Assembly (NCBI RefSeq): GCF_022647885.1 | Contig: NZ_JALCLM010000001.1 | Location: 124,001 to 188,000 of the forward strand | Direction of reading: 5' to 3' | From: Bifidobacterium sp. | Lineage (GTDB): Bacteria; Actinomycetota; Actinomycetes; Actinomycetales; Bifidobacteriaceae | Length of the DNA: 64,000 nt | Part shown: positions 37,650-45,439 of the stretch, piece by piece | How the letters are laid out: the number at the start of each line of letters is the position of its first letter | Numbering within the stretch: position 1 is the stretch's first letter | Translations under genes and position numbers: made by a program | Notes under the pieces: generated by a model | What the model was told of the DNA's origin: nothing | What the model saw: the letters and a program-made list of their open reading frames with translations, nothing else | The model's database searches: none

Positions 37650-37688
37650 GTGAAGCCGCCCAGCGCTCTTGGCGTTGGACGGCTTCAC
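37650..37688 (+). terminator. GC-rich hairpin in intergenic region
   Basis: GTGAAGCCG (37650-37658) pairs with CGGCTTCAC (37680-37688), with extra internal CC/GG pairing. It lies 43 bp right of element copy B. It could terminate a transcript running rightward through that element. No protein gene ends here. Confidence 0.5.
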
Positions 37689-37725
37689 ATGTAGTCCCAT
37701 TAATGATATTTTGAGCAGACTTTGC

Positions 37726-37775
37726 GAGAAGGTGCTTGCTTAGAGCGAGTACCTTCTCACTCTAAGCAAGCACCT
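37726..37775. promoter_or_regulatory. Two overlapping, mutually exclusive hairpins
   Basis: AGGTGCTTGCTTAGAG (37730-37745) pairs perfectly with CTCTAAGCAAGCACCT (37760-37775). GAGAAGGT (37726-37733) pairs perfectly with ACCTTCTC (37751-37758). The stems share AGGT at 37730-37733, so only one can form. The region lies 25 bp beyond the MalG-type stop. On the minus strand the 16-bp stem could act as terminator of the permease operon. Confidence 0.6.
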
Positions 37776-37800
37776 AATGCATCTGTTGGTGTAATGAGTA

Positions 37801-38637
37801 TTAACCCTTAACTGCTCCTGCCATAACACCCTTGATAATGTATTTCTGGCACAACAAGTAGAAGACGACAATAGGCACAATGGCCAAGACCAAGCAGCCC
37901 ATCATAGCTCCCATATCTACGGAACCATATCCACCCTTGAGATACTGAATAGCGATTGACATGGTCTTATATTTACGCATATCCAAAGTGAGGTATGGCA
38001 GTAGGAAGTCGTTCCAGATCCACATGGTTTGAAGAATGGCAACGGAGATCAGCGAGGGACGCATGATTGGCACAACGATTTGGAAGAAAATACGTGGCAC
38101 ACTAGCACCGTCAATCATTGCTGATTCTTCAAGTTCAACTGGAATGGATTTCACCACACCTGTGAAGATGAACACGGCCAGTCCTGCACCGAAACCGAGA
38201 TAAATGATCCACAAACCCCACGGAGTATTGAGTCCGAGCGTATCGGCAATTTTGGAGAGTGTGAACATCACCATCTGGAATGGCACAATCATATTGAACA
38301 AGAACAAAATGTATAAGGTCTTGGCAGAGAAATTATTAACTCGGACAATCCACCAGGCGCACATTGACGTGCACAACAGAATTAGCGAAACCGAACCGAC
38401 AGTAACTACAACTGTCCAGCCGAAACTTGATATGAGATTCGTCTGTTCAATGCCGCGAGTGTAATTTCTAAAACCGACAAAAGCTTTTCCCACAGGCAGT
38501 GAAAATGCATTCTGCGAGATGTACGCCTTTTCCTTAAAGGAATTTATGAGGACCAATAGAATTGGGAAAATCCAAGCGATAGAGACAACTCCAAAGAAGG
38601 TTGTCCACCATGCTCCATGCTTGACTTTGTCACTCAT
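37801..38637 (-). CDS. Carbohydrate ABC transporter permease (MalG-type)
   Basis: 278 residues, six membrane segments, starting WWTTFFGVVSIAWIFPILLVLINSF. The EAA loop is IPVELEESAMIDGASVPRIF followed by IVVPIMRPS. The C-terminus is CQKYIIKGVMAGAVKG. Its start overlaps the stop of the MalF-type gene by ATGA (38634-38637). With that partner it forms the only permease pair between two MalE-type binding genes, so both lipoproteins may feed it. No ATPase gene nearby, so a shared MsiK-type ATPase is inferred. Confidence 0.94.
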   Translation of the reverse strand: MSDKVKHGAWWTTFFGVVSIAWIFPILLVLINSFKEKAYISQNAFSLPVGKAFVGFRNYTRGIEQTNLISSFGWTVVVTVGSVSLILLCTSMCAWWIVRVNNFSAKTLYILFLFNMIVPFQMVMFTLSKIADTLGLNTPWGLWIIYLGFGAGLAVFIFTGVVKSIPVELEESAMIDGASVPRIFFQIVVPIMRPSLISVAILQTMWIWNDFLLPYLTLDMRKYKTMSIAIQYLKGGYGSVDMGAMMGCLVLAIVPIVVFYLLCQKYIIKGVMAGAVKG

Positions 38638-39488
38638 GCTGCCACCTCTTTGCTTGTTGTCAGACGATTTTGCAACAGCACAATAACCGCCACGATGAGG
38701 AAGAATACAACGGCCTTAGCCTGTCCAACCCCTTCAAAACCAATTCGCCCATAGAACGTTCTGAAAATATTGAGGGCGAGAAGTTCAGAACTGTTTGACG
38801 GAGCACCATTGGTCAACGCCAAGTTTTGATCGAACATTTTGAAACCATTGGTGACAGTTAGGAACGAGCACACAGTTATTGACGGCATCATCAGCGGAAT
38901 GATGACCTTTGTCAAGGTCTGACGACCACTGGCTCCATCGACTGCTGCTGCTTCGATAACATCTCCTGGCAAGCTCTGCATGCCAGCGATATAGATAATC
39001 ATCATGTAGCCGATTTGCTGCCAGCAAACCAACATGACCATTCCCCAGAACCCATACGTTCCAGAGAACGTTATTGACCTTCCCCACTTCGCGAGAACTC
39101 CGTTAAGCAGTAAGAGCCAGATATAGCCCAAGATAATGCCACCGATAAGATTCGGCATAAAGAACACCGACCGGAAAAGATTTGATCCTTTCATCGTTTT
39201 CGTCAGCATATATGCGATAGCAAAAGCGACGATATTAACGATAACGGTGGTAATAACCGTAAAAGCAACGGTGTACCAGAGTGCGTGAATGAATTCCTTA
39301 TCTGAGAAGACACCTCTGTAATTGCGGAGTCCGACCCATTGGGCATCGGTCACCGTAGTGAACTTGGTAAAGCTCAGGTATATGCCCATTATGAATGGAA
39401 CGAGAAATCCAATTATAAATGCTGCAAACGTTGGCAGAGCAAAAAGCCCCCACCACCTACGTACAGCTTTTCCGACCATCGTAATCAT
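38634..39488 (-). CDS. Carbohydrate ABC transporter permease (MalF-type)
   Basis: About 284 residues from the ATG at 39486-39488 (MITMVGKAVRRWW). GGAGGAG lies some 14 bases before, longer than usual; upstream in-frame ATGs lack ribosome sites, so the start is not firm. Six membrane segments follow, beginning LFALPTFAAFIIGFLVPFIM. The EAA loop is LPGDVIEAAAVDGASGRQTL followed by VIIPLMMPS. First gene of the leftward permease pair, divergent from the second binding-lipoprotein gene across a 721-bp region with LacI-type sites. Confidence 0.93.
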   Translation of the reverse strand: MITMVGKAVRRWWGLFALPTFAAFIIGFLVPFIMGIYLSFTKFTTVTDAQWVGLRNYRGVFSDKEFIHALWYTVAFTVITTVIVNIVAFAIAYMLTKTMKGSNLFRSVFFMPNLIGGIILGYIWLLLLNGVLAKWGRSITFSGTYGFWGMVMLVCWQQIGYMMIIYIAGMQSLPGDVIEAAAVDGASGRQTLTKVIIPLMMPSITVCSFLTVTNGFKMFDQNLALTNGAPSNSSELLALNIFRTFYGRIGFEGVGQAKAVVFFLIVAVIVLLQNRLTTSKEVAA

Positions 39489-39804
39489 AGGTTGCTCACT
39501 TTCTCCTCCTCGAGATAAGACTTGCACCTCACCCATTTGACCCGAAGAAATCAACGCGCCCTTACGCTGTCAATGGGACATCTAAGGTTCACCATCTAAG
39601 GATGGGAACCCGAACACTGAAAAACTATCAAAGCACGAGAGGAAAGTCAAACGCTGTCATTTGATGCGGACGCGATTCGTCACTTCAAAAAGGAATTTTT
39701 AGGAAATACATTTTTGTTGCAATTAAGCCGCATATCCCAAATATCAGCTTTTCGCGCTGCAACACTCTTCGTGTTCCGAACAGGTACAGGCATATAAAAC
39801 ATTT

Positions 39805-39818
39805 GCGATCGTTTTCAT
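39805..39818. promoter_or_regulatory. Candidate LacI-type operator before the permease pair
   Basis: GCGATCGTTTTCAT within GCGATCGTTTTCATCG, in the divergent region 39489-40209. ATCGTTTTCAT is identical to the site at 33808-33818. The rest of the region between permease and lipoprotein genes (721 bp) shows AT-rich promoter-like stretches but no gene that I trust. Confidence 0.55.
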
Positions 39819-40092
39819 CGACTAATCGCACATCAATTTGTAAGCTTTCTCAACCATTCACCACATTTTGTACCACAAAAATTGTGTGTTTTCATACTCA
39901 ACAGGACTCTTTTTCCTAGGAAGAGGCAGTGATATAGGCATGATTACCAGCCATAAAATTCGGCAAAAACTGGCCGATTTTCAGCGCTTCTAGACATATC
40001 TGATCAACGACAACTTGAGCAGATCTCGTCAAAGTGCGCATCTGCTGCTACCAGAATATTCGTGGAACAGTTAGCATTTCTAGCGATATTAT

Positions 40093-40106
40093 GTTAACGT
40101 TTTCAC
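40093..40106. promoter_or_regulatory. Candidate LacI-type operator before the second binding gene
   Basis: GTTAACGTTTTCAC, 104 bp before the ATG at 40210, with the AACGTT centre typical of LacI/CcpA-family operators and similarity to the sites at 33805 and 39805. A 7-bp hairpin AGTAAGC/GCTTACT (40114-40133) follows within the probable leader. Confidence 0.6.
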
Positions 40107-40209
40107 TCAAGGGAGTAAGCAAAGCGGCTTACTAACCTGATAACCGAACGGTTTCACACTCACTACATCTGACAGAGGAGTCGGGTGAGAATAAGAAGGA
40201 GTCGGTCAT

Positions 40210-41553
40210 ATGAAAGTCGCGCACAAAGCATTATCGGCAACTCTAGCGATAGCGATGTTGGCGGGCACCGCTGCTTGCGGGAGTAGTTCCGATGAGGGGG
40301 ATGCCTCGACAGGCGGTATTTATTATCTCAACAACAAACCCGAGATAGCTGACAGCATGAAGGCCTTGGCCGCAGAGTACACGAAAGAAACCGGCGTTCC
40401 TTTCACAGTACAAACCGCAGCATCAGGGACTTACCAGCAGTCACTGAAATCAGAACTGTCAAAGAACCAACCACCAACGTTGTTCCAGGTGCTTGGTCAA
40501 ACGGGTCTTGACACTTGGAAAGACTATGCCGCCAATATGAGCGACACTGAAATCTACAAGCAGCTGAACGACCAAGATCTGGCATTGAAGTCAGACGATG
40601 GCAACGAGGTTCTCGCAGTTCCTGTGGTTACCGAAACTTACGGCATTATCTATCGCAAAGATTTATTACAGAAATACTTCGAACTACCAAATGCAAGCAT
40701 TAAAGACGTGAAGGACATCACCGACTTTGCTGCTCTAAAAACAGTAGCTGACGAAATCCAACAAAATGCGAGCGCTCTAGGCGTTAAAGGTGCTTTTGCA
40801 TCAATGGGCTTCGACGCTTCGAGCAACTGGCGCTGGAGCACTCATTTGGCAAGCATCCCGTTGGCTTTCGAGTTCGCCAAAGATAACGTCACCAAGCAGC
40901 CTTCCAGTATTAAGGGCACATACCTTAAGCAGTTCAAAAACATTACTGATCTTTATCTCAAAGACTCTACTGTCGCCACCAGCGCTCTGAGTGGCAAGAC
41001 GATGGATGACTCACTTTCTGACATCACCACAGGCGCAGCCGTATTCTTCCAAAATGGATCATGGTCTTGGCCTGACTTAGTATCAGGAGGCTTAAAGGCT
41101 GATCAGATTGGTGTGCTCCCAATTTACACAGGCATCCCAGGTGAAGAAGACTACGGTATGTCCACTGGCTCTGAGACCTTCTGGTGCGTCAACAAGCAGG
41201 CATCTGAAGAATCTCAGAAGGCCACCAAAGCCTTCTTGAAGTGGTTGATTACCTCAGATAAGGGACGCGAAACCTGGTCACATACCATGGGATTCACCAC
41301 ACCGTTCAAGACCTTCACGGGCGAATATGCCACCGACAACCCCATCGTTAAAGCCGCAAATGCTTACCAAGAAGCAGGCAAGAAGAACGTCCAATGGGCA
41401 TTCCTGTACGACCCAAGCGATGAGTGGAAGACAAATCTAGGCAACTCCTTGCTTGAATATGCACAAGGCACCGGCGATTGGAATGCTGTGAAGAAATCAT
41501 TCGTGGACAACTGGGCCACTGAATATGAGACTACAAAGGCCAATCAAAGCTGA
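40210..41553 (+). CDS. Sugar ABC transporter binding lipoprotein (MalE-type, second paralogue)
   Basis: 447 residues with GAAGGAG eight bases before ATG 40210. The signal peptide ends at lipobox GTAAC. The mature domain parallels the 33931 protein closely: YYLNNKPEIADSMKALAAEY, FTVQTAASGTYQQSL, KSELSKNQPPTLFQV, YGIIYRKDLL, LLEYAQGTGDWNAV. The C-terminal halves differ more, which may mean different ligand preferences. It is divergent from the permease pair and followed by a terminator and the LacI gene. Most likely the main binding protein of that permease. Confidence 0.94.
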   Translation: MKVAHKALSATLAIAMLAGTAACGSSSDEGDASTGGIYYLNNKPEIADSMKALAAEYTKETGVPFTVQTAASGTYQQSLKSELSKNQPPTLFQVLGQTGLDTWKDYAANMSDTEIYKQLNDQDLALKSDDGNEVLAVPVVTETYGIIYRKDLLQKYFELPNASIKDVKDITDFAALKTVADEIQQNASALGVKGAFASMGFDASSNWRWSTHLASIPLAFEFAKDNVTKQPSSIKGTYLKQFKNITDLYLKDSTVATSALSGKTMDDSLSDITTGAAVFFQNGSWSWPDLVSGGLKADQIGVLPIYTGIPGEEDYGMSTGSETFWCVNKQASEESQKATKAFLKWLITSDKGRETWSHTMGFTTPFKTFTGEYATDNPIVKAANAYQEAGKKNVQWAFLYDPSDEWKTNLGNSLLEYAQGTGDWNAVKKSFVDNWATEYETTKANQS

Positions 41554-41575
41554 CCCAGAACACTGTCTCTGAGAA

Positions 41576-41616
41576 GGGCGGGAACGCTGAGGTTTTGAGC
41601 GTCTCCCGTCCTTTTT
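41576..41616 (+). terminator. Rho-independent terminator
   Basis: GGGCGGGA and inner GCT pair with AGC and CTCCCGTCC across a GAGGTTTTG loop, ending in TTTTT at 41612-41616. It closes the binding-lipoprotein transcript. Confidence 0.9.
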
Positions 41617-41650
41617 GATGTCCATCTAGATTTAAGTTGTATATAAACTC

Positions 41651-41664
41651 AATGCACGTGCATT
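41651..41664. promoter_or_regulatory. 14-bp perfect palindrome before the LacI gene
   Basis: AATGCACGTGCATT is fully palindromic, 127 bp before the LacI start at 41791. The central CG is LacI-like but the arms differ from the GTTTTCA sites nearby, so it may bind another regulator or be an autoregulatory site. Confidence 0.4.
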
Positions 41665-41790
41665 ACATAGGCGTATCACGCAGGCTTATCACACATAGAC
41701 ATACTCGATGCACTACGAAACAGTTAATGAGCCTTATGCTTATAACCGCATATGAGAAATATTGGAGAAACCACGCATCAAGGAGAAGCC

Positions 41791-42828
41791 ATGGCTGCCA
41801 CTATTCACGAAGTCGCTAAGCAGGCGGGCGTATCTATTTCCACGGTTTCGCGATCATTCACGCACCCAGAATTAGTTTCTGAAAAAACGAAGACGACCGT
41901 CTTAGATATCGCTAATACCATGGGATTTTCAATATCCCGTTCGGCAACTGCGCTAAAATCCGGTGTCTCGCTACGAATTGCACTGTTACTGAGCGATCGT
42001 CTCGGTTCATGGTTTAATTCAGCAATTCTCGAAGGTCTGAATTCTGTGCTCCATCCAGCCGGCTACGATATTTCAATCTTTCAAATTGACAGCAGTGCTG
42101 AGCGCAAATCATTCTTCGAGACTTTACCCACACGAAGGAATGCTGATGCAGTTATTGTTGCTTCCTTTGATGTCGCTGATGACGAAGTTGAACGTCTTCA
42201 CTCGCTGGATGTTCCGATTATCGGCATTAACTCAGCCACACATAATGTCTACAACGCGTCAGTACGCATTAACGATGAATTGGGTGCGATGTTGGCCTTC
42301 AAGCATATTTATTCTTTAGGCCACCGAGACATTGTCTATGTACAGACAGACCCTATGAATTCCTTGTTCTTTAGTGTGCAACAGCGAAAAGATGCATTCA
42401 TCGAATGTTGTAAAGAGTCTTCGCTGACTCCAATGGTGCTGACAGCAAGTACTTCTGGCGATCGCATCTCAGATATTCTCACACAATTGTTCACACTCGA
42501 AAACATGCCAACAGCAGTTATCTGTCAGGAAGATGGTTTGGCAATTCCTCTGATATTTCAACTTGCACGAAGTGGTTTGCGAGTACCACGAGATGTCTCA
42601 GTGATTGGCTTTGATGACAGCATTTATGCTAAAGACACCGGCTTGACCACTATCAGACAGGATCCTCTGAACATGGCAAAAACCGCTGCACGCATGACCT
42701 TGGAACTGATTGATAGAGAGCACCCCAACAATCCACAACGAATTTTTGAACCCCAGCTGATGCTGAGATCAAGTACCGATGTGGCCAGGGCATCTGCGAC
42801 CACGGGACTATTTAGCTCACCACGCTGA
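41791..42828 (+). CDS. LacI family regulator of the alpha-glucoside locus
   Basis: 345 residues from ATG 41791, which is preceded by AAGGAG and immediately followed by the helix-turn-helix ATIHEVAKQAGVSISTVSRSF. The sensor core includes LRIALLLSDRLGSWFNSAILEG, the Asp/Asn-rich ligand region and SVIGFDDSIYAKDTGLTTIRQDPL. It is MalR-like in context: downstream of a MalE-type gene and near three similar dyads at 33805, 39805 and 40093. Probably represses uptake and hydrolysis of alpha-glucosides without inducer. This is inferred from position. Confidence 0.92.
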   Translation: MAATIHEVAKQAGVSISTVSRSFTHPELVSEKTKTTVLDIANTMGFSISRSATALKSGVSLRIALLLSDRLGSWFNSAILEGLNSVLHPAGYDISIFQIDSSAERKSFFETLPTRRNADAVIVASFDVADDEVERLHSLDVPIIGINSATHNVYNASVRINDELGAMLAFKHIYSLGHRDIVYVQTDPMNSLFFSVQQRKDAFIECCKESSLTPMVLTASTSGDRISDILTQLFTLENMPTAVICQEDGLAIPLIFQLARSGLRVPRDVSVIGFDDSIYAKDTGLTTIRQDPLNMAKTAARMTLELIDREHPNNPQRIFEPQLMLRSSTDVARASATTGLFSSPR

Positions 42829-42927
42829 GCGTTGCCTTGATTGGGTACTATTCAAGTGAGCGATGCTCGAATAAGCAATGCTCAGAGTAAGCAGATCAAT
42901 ATGTGCGCATATCCCTCAGAACGCTGA

Positions 42928-43629
42928 CTAGCAATTCCAGTGGTCAATAACGTTATCTCCGTGGTAACGCGACAGCACCGAATAGTGAGCTGTGTCAAGA
43001 CGCAATAATCGCGCTACATGAGGATCCAGGCCTAACCAGTGTGCGGTAAGGATGCGCAGAATATGAGCGTGTGCGACCATCAATACAGTGCTGCCTTGAT
43101 TTATCAGAGGCTCAACCGTCTGGAGTACTCGTCCTACGCGCTCAAAGGCCTCATCGAGCGTCTCCCCCTCACCATTGTGGACGTGTACCATTTCTCCGGA
43201 AGGCAGCGTTGATTCCCAGTCTCCGCCTAAATCTTTACGTAGCGATTCTGGCCCATCACGCCATAGCGTCCAATCGTCGCCATTTGCATGAGCGAGTTCC
43301 TCCCTCGTTCGGCCTTCTGCACGACCGTAATCCCATTCCGCCAAACCATCGAGAATGGTGGCCTCAGTGAATCCTGCCAGTTCAGCAGTAGTTCGTGCTC
43401 GCTGCAGCGGGCTCGAATACACCATATCTGGAGTGAAATGCCCTCCAAACGCTCTCGATAAGCGATGGCCTGCCTGGCTAGCTTGCAACTCTCCAGCGGC
43501 GGTGAGTGGAATATCCGTTCTTCCTGTGTGTTGGCCGGAGACACTCCATGCGGTCTCTCCATGCCTCAGTAATACGATGAGTCCTTGTTTCGAAGCGTCT
43601 TTGCTTTCGTCAATATGAGAATCAGCCAT
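42928..43629 (-). CDS. Histidine phosphatase family protein (phosphoglycerate mutase-like)
   Basis: 233 residues. The catalytic RHG motif is in IVLLRHGETAWSVSGQHTGRTD; the second histidine is in LMVAHAHILRIL, and EWDYGRAEGRTREEL supplies the acid residue. The length and AEGRT motif fit broad-specificity acid phosphatases of the PhoE/CobC type rather than glycolytic Gpm. Start ATG 43627-43629 has only a weak AGAG-type ribosome site. It is divergent from the DUF4235 gene across a region holding a nine-G tract. Substrate unknown. Confidence 0.9.
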   Translation of the reverse strand: MADSHIDESKDASKQGLIVLLRHGETAWSVSGQHTGRTDIPLTAAGELQASQAGHRLSRAFGGHFTPDMVYSSPLQRARTTAELAGFTEATILDGLAEWDYGRAEGRTREELAHANGDDWTLWRDGPESLRKDLGGDWESTLPSGEMVHVHNGEGETLDEAFERVGRVLQTVEPLINQGSTVLMVAHAHILRILTAHWLGLDPHVARLLRLDTAHYSVLSRYHGDNVIDHWNC

Positions 43630-43720
43630 GTCTCTACTCTACTCACAGATAGCCCCGATGCCGAATATGTCCTGAACACTCCCCACCTATGAATTCTCAA
43701 CTCCATACCCGTATAACTGA

Positions 43721-43729
43721 GGGGGGGGG
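43721..43729. repeat. G9 homopolymer in divergent promoter region
   Basis: Nine consecutive G at 43721-43729, about 90 bp from the phosphatase start and 100 bp from the DUF4235 start. Long G runs are slippage-prone and can vary promoter spacing. Confidence 0.95.
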
Positions 43730-43828
43730 CTTGGTAGCATCACATACGCAGCAGCGTCACGTTTGTAGGGAAATTCATTCGTTGTGAAGCCTGCTCCATA
43801 AACGTTGAGGTTGTGGAATAATGTGGAT

Positions 43829-44200
43829 GTGACTCAAGAACGGCAAACTGACCTAACCGATACAGCGGATCGGTTGACGGCCAAATTCGATTCTGTCAAT
43901 TCGAAGGTGGACACCATGAGGGAACAAGCGCAAAACGATCCTGACACGTTCGGTGACAAACTCATCAAACTAGCACTTCCTGCGCTGACTGGTATGTTGG
44001 CTGGTCAGATTTTCAAGATGATATGGAATAAACAGCGCGGCAAAGATGGGCTTGATGAGGAGGAGCGTCAAGAAGGATTCTTCATGAGTCTAGTTTTTGC
44101 AGCGTTATCAGCTGCAGTCACTGCTGTTGTTTCTCAGCTTTCCGACAGAGGCTCTGAGGCCTTTGTGAATCACCGTCACAAGAAGGCTGCAAAACACTAA
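43829..44200 (+). CDS. DUF4235 membrane protein
   Basis: About 123 residues. An N-terminal hydrophilic helix (TDTADRLTAKFDSVNSKVDTMREQ) is followed by two membrane segments (LIKLALPALTGMLAGQIFKMIW; FFMSLVFAALSAAVTAVVSQL) separated by a charged loop, the DUF4235 pattern of actinobacteria. The start is uncertain: GTG 43829, GTG 43823 or TTG 43805 are in frame and no clear ribosome site decides. The basic tail is HRHKKAAKH. Function unknown; usually a small membrane protein near stress or envelope genes. Confidence 0.75.
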   Translation: MTQERQTDLTDTADRLTAKFDSVNSKVDTMREQAQNDPDTFGDKLIKLALPALTGMLAGQIFKMIWNKQRGKDGLDEEERQEGFFMSLVFAALSAAVTAVVSQLSDRGSEAFVNHRHKKAAKH

Positions 44201-44295
44201 TCACGTCGTCTATATATCGGTATGTCCTACCCTGATAGTGAATATCGATGTTATTCCCACTGTTCACACGCCACTGTTGAGTGCATAATAGTGAC

Positions 44296-45123
44296 ATGTC
44301 AACATCCACACATGATGTGCAGTCTCCCAGCTCAGCAGAGTCCGAGTTCACAGATAATCCGACAGTCCAGTGCTTATTGCATCGCCGCTCAATTCGACAC
44401 TTCAAATCCACGCCGATTGATGACAAAACTGTCGACATGTTGCAGACCGTTGCTCAGCATGCTGCCACGAGCCAATACCTGAATTCTTGGTCAGCAATAC
44501 GCATCAGTAACACCGAAGTTCAACATCAACTTGCTGATATCGGGCACCAAACATATATAGCTGAAGCGCCCTTACTATATATCTTTGTGGTCGATCAACA
44601 TCGTAATATGCGCCTAGCTGCACAGCAGGGTATAGATACTCACTCGTCGTCATTCACGCTCAATAGCAGCTATATTTTTACCCAATCACAGAATGACGCT
44701 GTACTCGCTCTACATGCTATGGAAACTGCAGCTAATGCCATTGGCTTAGGATGCGTGATATTGGGCTCAGTGCTCAACGATATCGACCGTATTATTGACC
44801 TTCTGCATCTACCAGCGCTCACTTTCCCTGTTTTAGGTCTCGCCATAGGTGAACCTGATCAGGAGCCGGCGCTGAAACCTCGCCTTCCGCAGAGTACCCA
44901 ATTTTTCGAAAATCACTATCCAGATGACGAGAACCTAGAGCTACTGACTCCTGCTTTTGAAGACTTTAACGAAATTGTGCATCAGTATTATGATTTACGC
45001 GATACCAGCAAAACAGTCCCATCTTTCAGCAATCAGATAGCTCATATCTCGCAGTCACCATCTCCACTTAATAAGTGCATTAGCACTCCATCTGAACGTC
45101 AAGGATTCACTCCGCAACGATAG
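44296..45123 (+). CDS. Nitroreductase family (NfsA/FRP-like) flavoprotein
   Basis: About 275 residues from ATG 44296; a GTG 15 bases earlier is also in frame, and neither has a strong ribosome site. The FMN-binding N-terminus is LLHRRSIRHFKSTPIDDKTVDML; the dimer/FMN region FTQSQNDAVLALHAMETAANAIGLGCVILGS and LTFPVLGLAIGEPDQEPALKPRLP are typical of oxygen-insensitive NADPH nitroreductases (NfsA group). The N-terminal 25 residues are Ser/Thr-rich and outside the domain. Probable role: reduction of nitro compounds, quinones or flavins. Confidence 0.9.
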   Translation: MSTSTHDVQSPSSAESEFTDNPTVQCLLHRRSIRHFKSTPIDDKTVDMLQTVAQHAATSQYLNSWSAIRISNTEVQHQLADIGHQTYIAEAPLLYIFVVDQHRNMRLAAQQGIDTHSSSFTLNSSYIFTQSQNDAVLALHAMETAANAIGLGCVILGSVLNDIDRIIDLLHLPALTFPVLGLAIGEPDQEPALKPRLPQSTQFFENHYPDDENLELLTPAFEDFNEIVHQYYDLRDTSKTVPSFSNQIAHISQSPSPLNKCISTPSERQGFTPQR

Positions 45124-45176
45124 GAAGACGAAGTTCACCGCCACGACGGTCCGACAATCCATAGTTTTAGGAGCGA

Positions 45177-45425
45177 TTAACGGCGTCTAGGCTTATATCC
45201 ACGTTTGCGGGATCGTGGCTTAGCTACATTCTGACCTTCAAACGCAGCTGTTGAATCCGGAGAACGGCTAGTTAAGTGCCACGATCCGCAAAGCTCACAA
45301 CGATAGACCCAGAGTTCCACACCACGTTGAATTCTGCTGTCTTCAGCGGCTCGCCTAGCGGATACTTGATCGTGATACATAATCTTGGAGGATGCGCTGC
45401 ACCGACGCGGTACAAAGTAATGCAC
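45177..45425 (-). CDS. Small zinc-ribbon-like protein
   Basis: 82 residues from the GTG at 45423-45425, with AAAGGGGAA upstream. It contains one CxxC with a following His (VYRCELCGSWHLTS) and a strongly basic tail (KPRSRKRGYKPRRR). The region AAEDSRIQRGVELWVYRCELC resembles a short conserved protein that I recall from other bifidobacteria. It is 14 bp downstream of the aldo/keto reductase stop on the same strand, so cotranscribed. Perhaps nucleic-acid binding; function unknown. Confidence 0.75.
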   Translation of the reverse strand: MHYFVPRRCSASSKIMYHDQVSARRAAEDSRIQRGVELWVYRCELCGSWHLTSRSPDSTAAFEGQNVAKPRSRKRGYKPRRR

Positions 45426-45439
45426 GGCTCATTTCCCCT

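Noticed and set aside
36875-37700. Reverse frames of 175 and 138 codons spanning the GH13 end and the intergenic repeats
   Set aside because: They run through the GH13 gene, its terminator and the ACACCC array, giving Gly/Val or Cys/Gly repeats typical of translated simple repeats.
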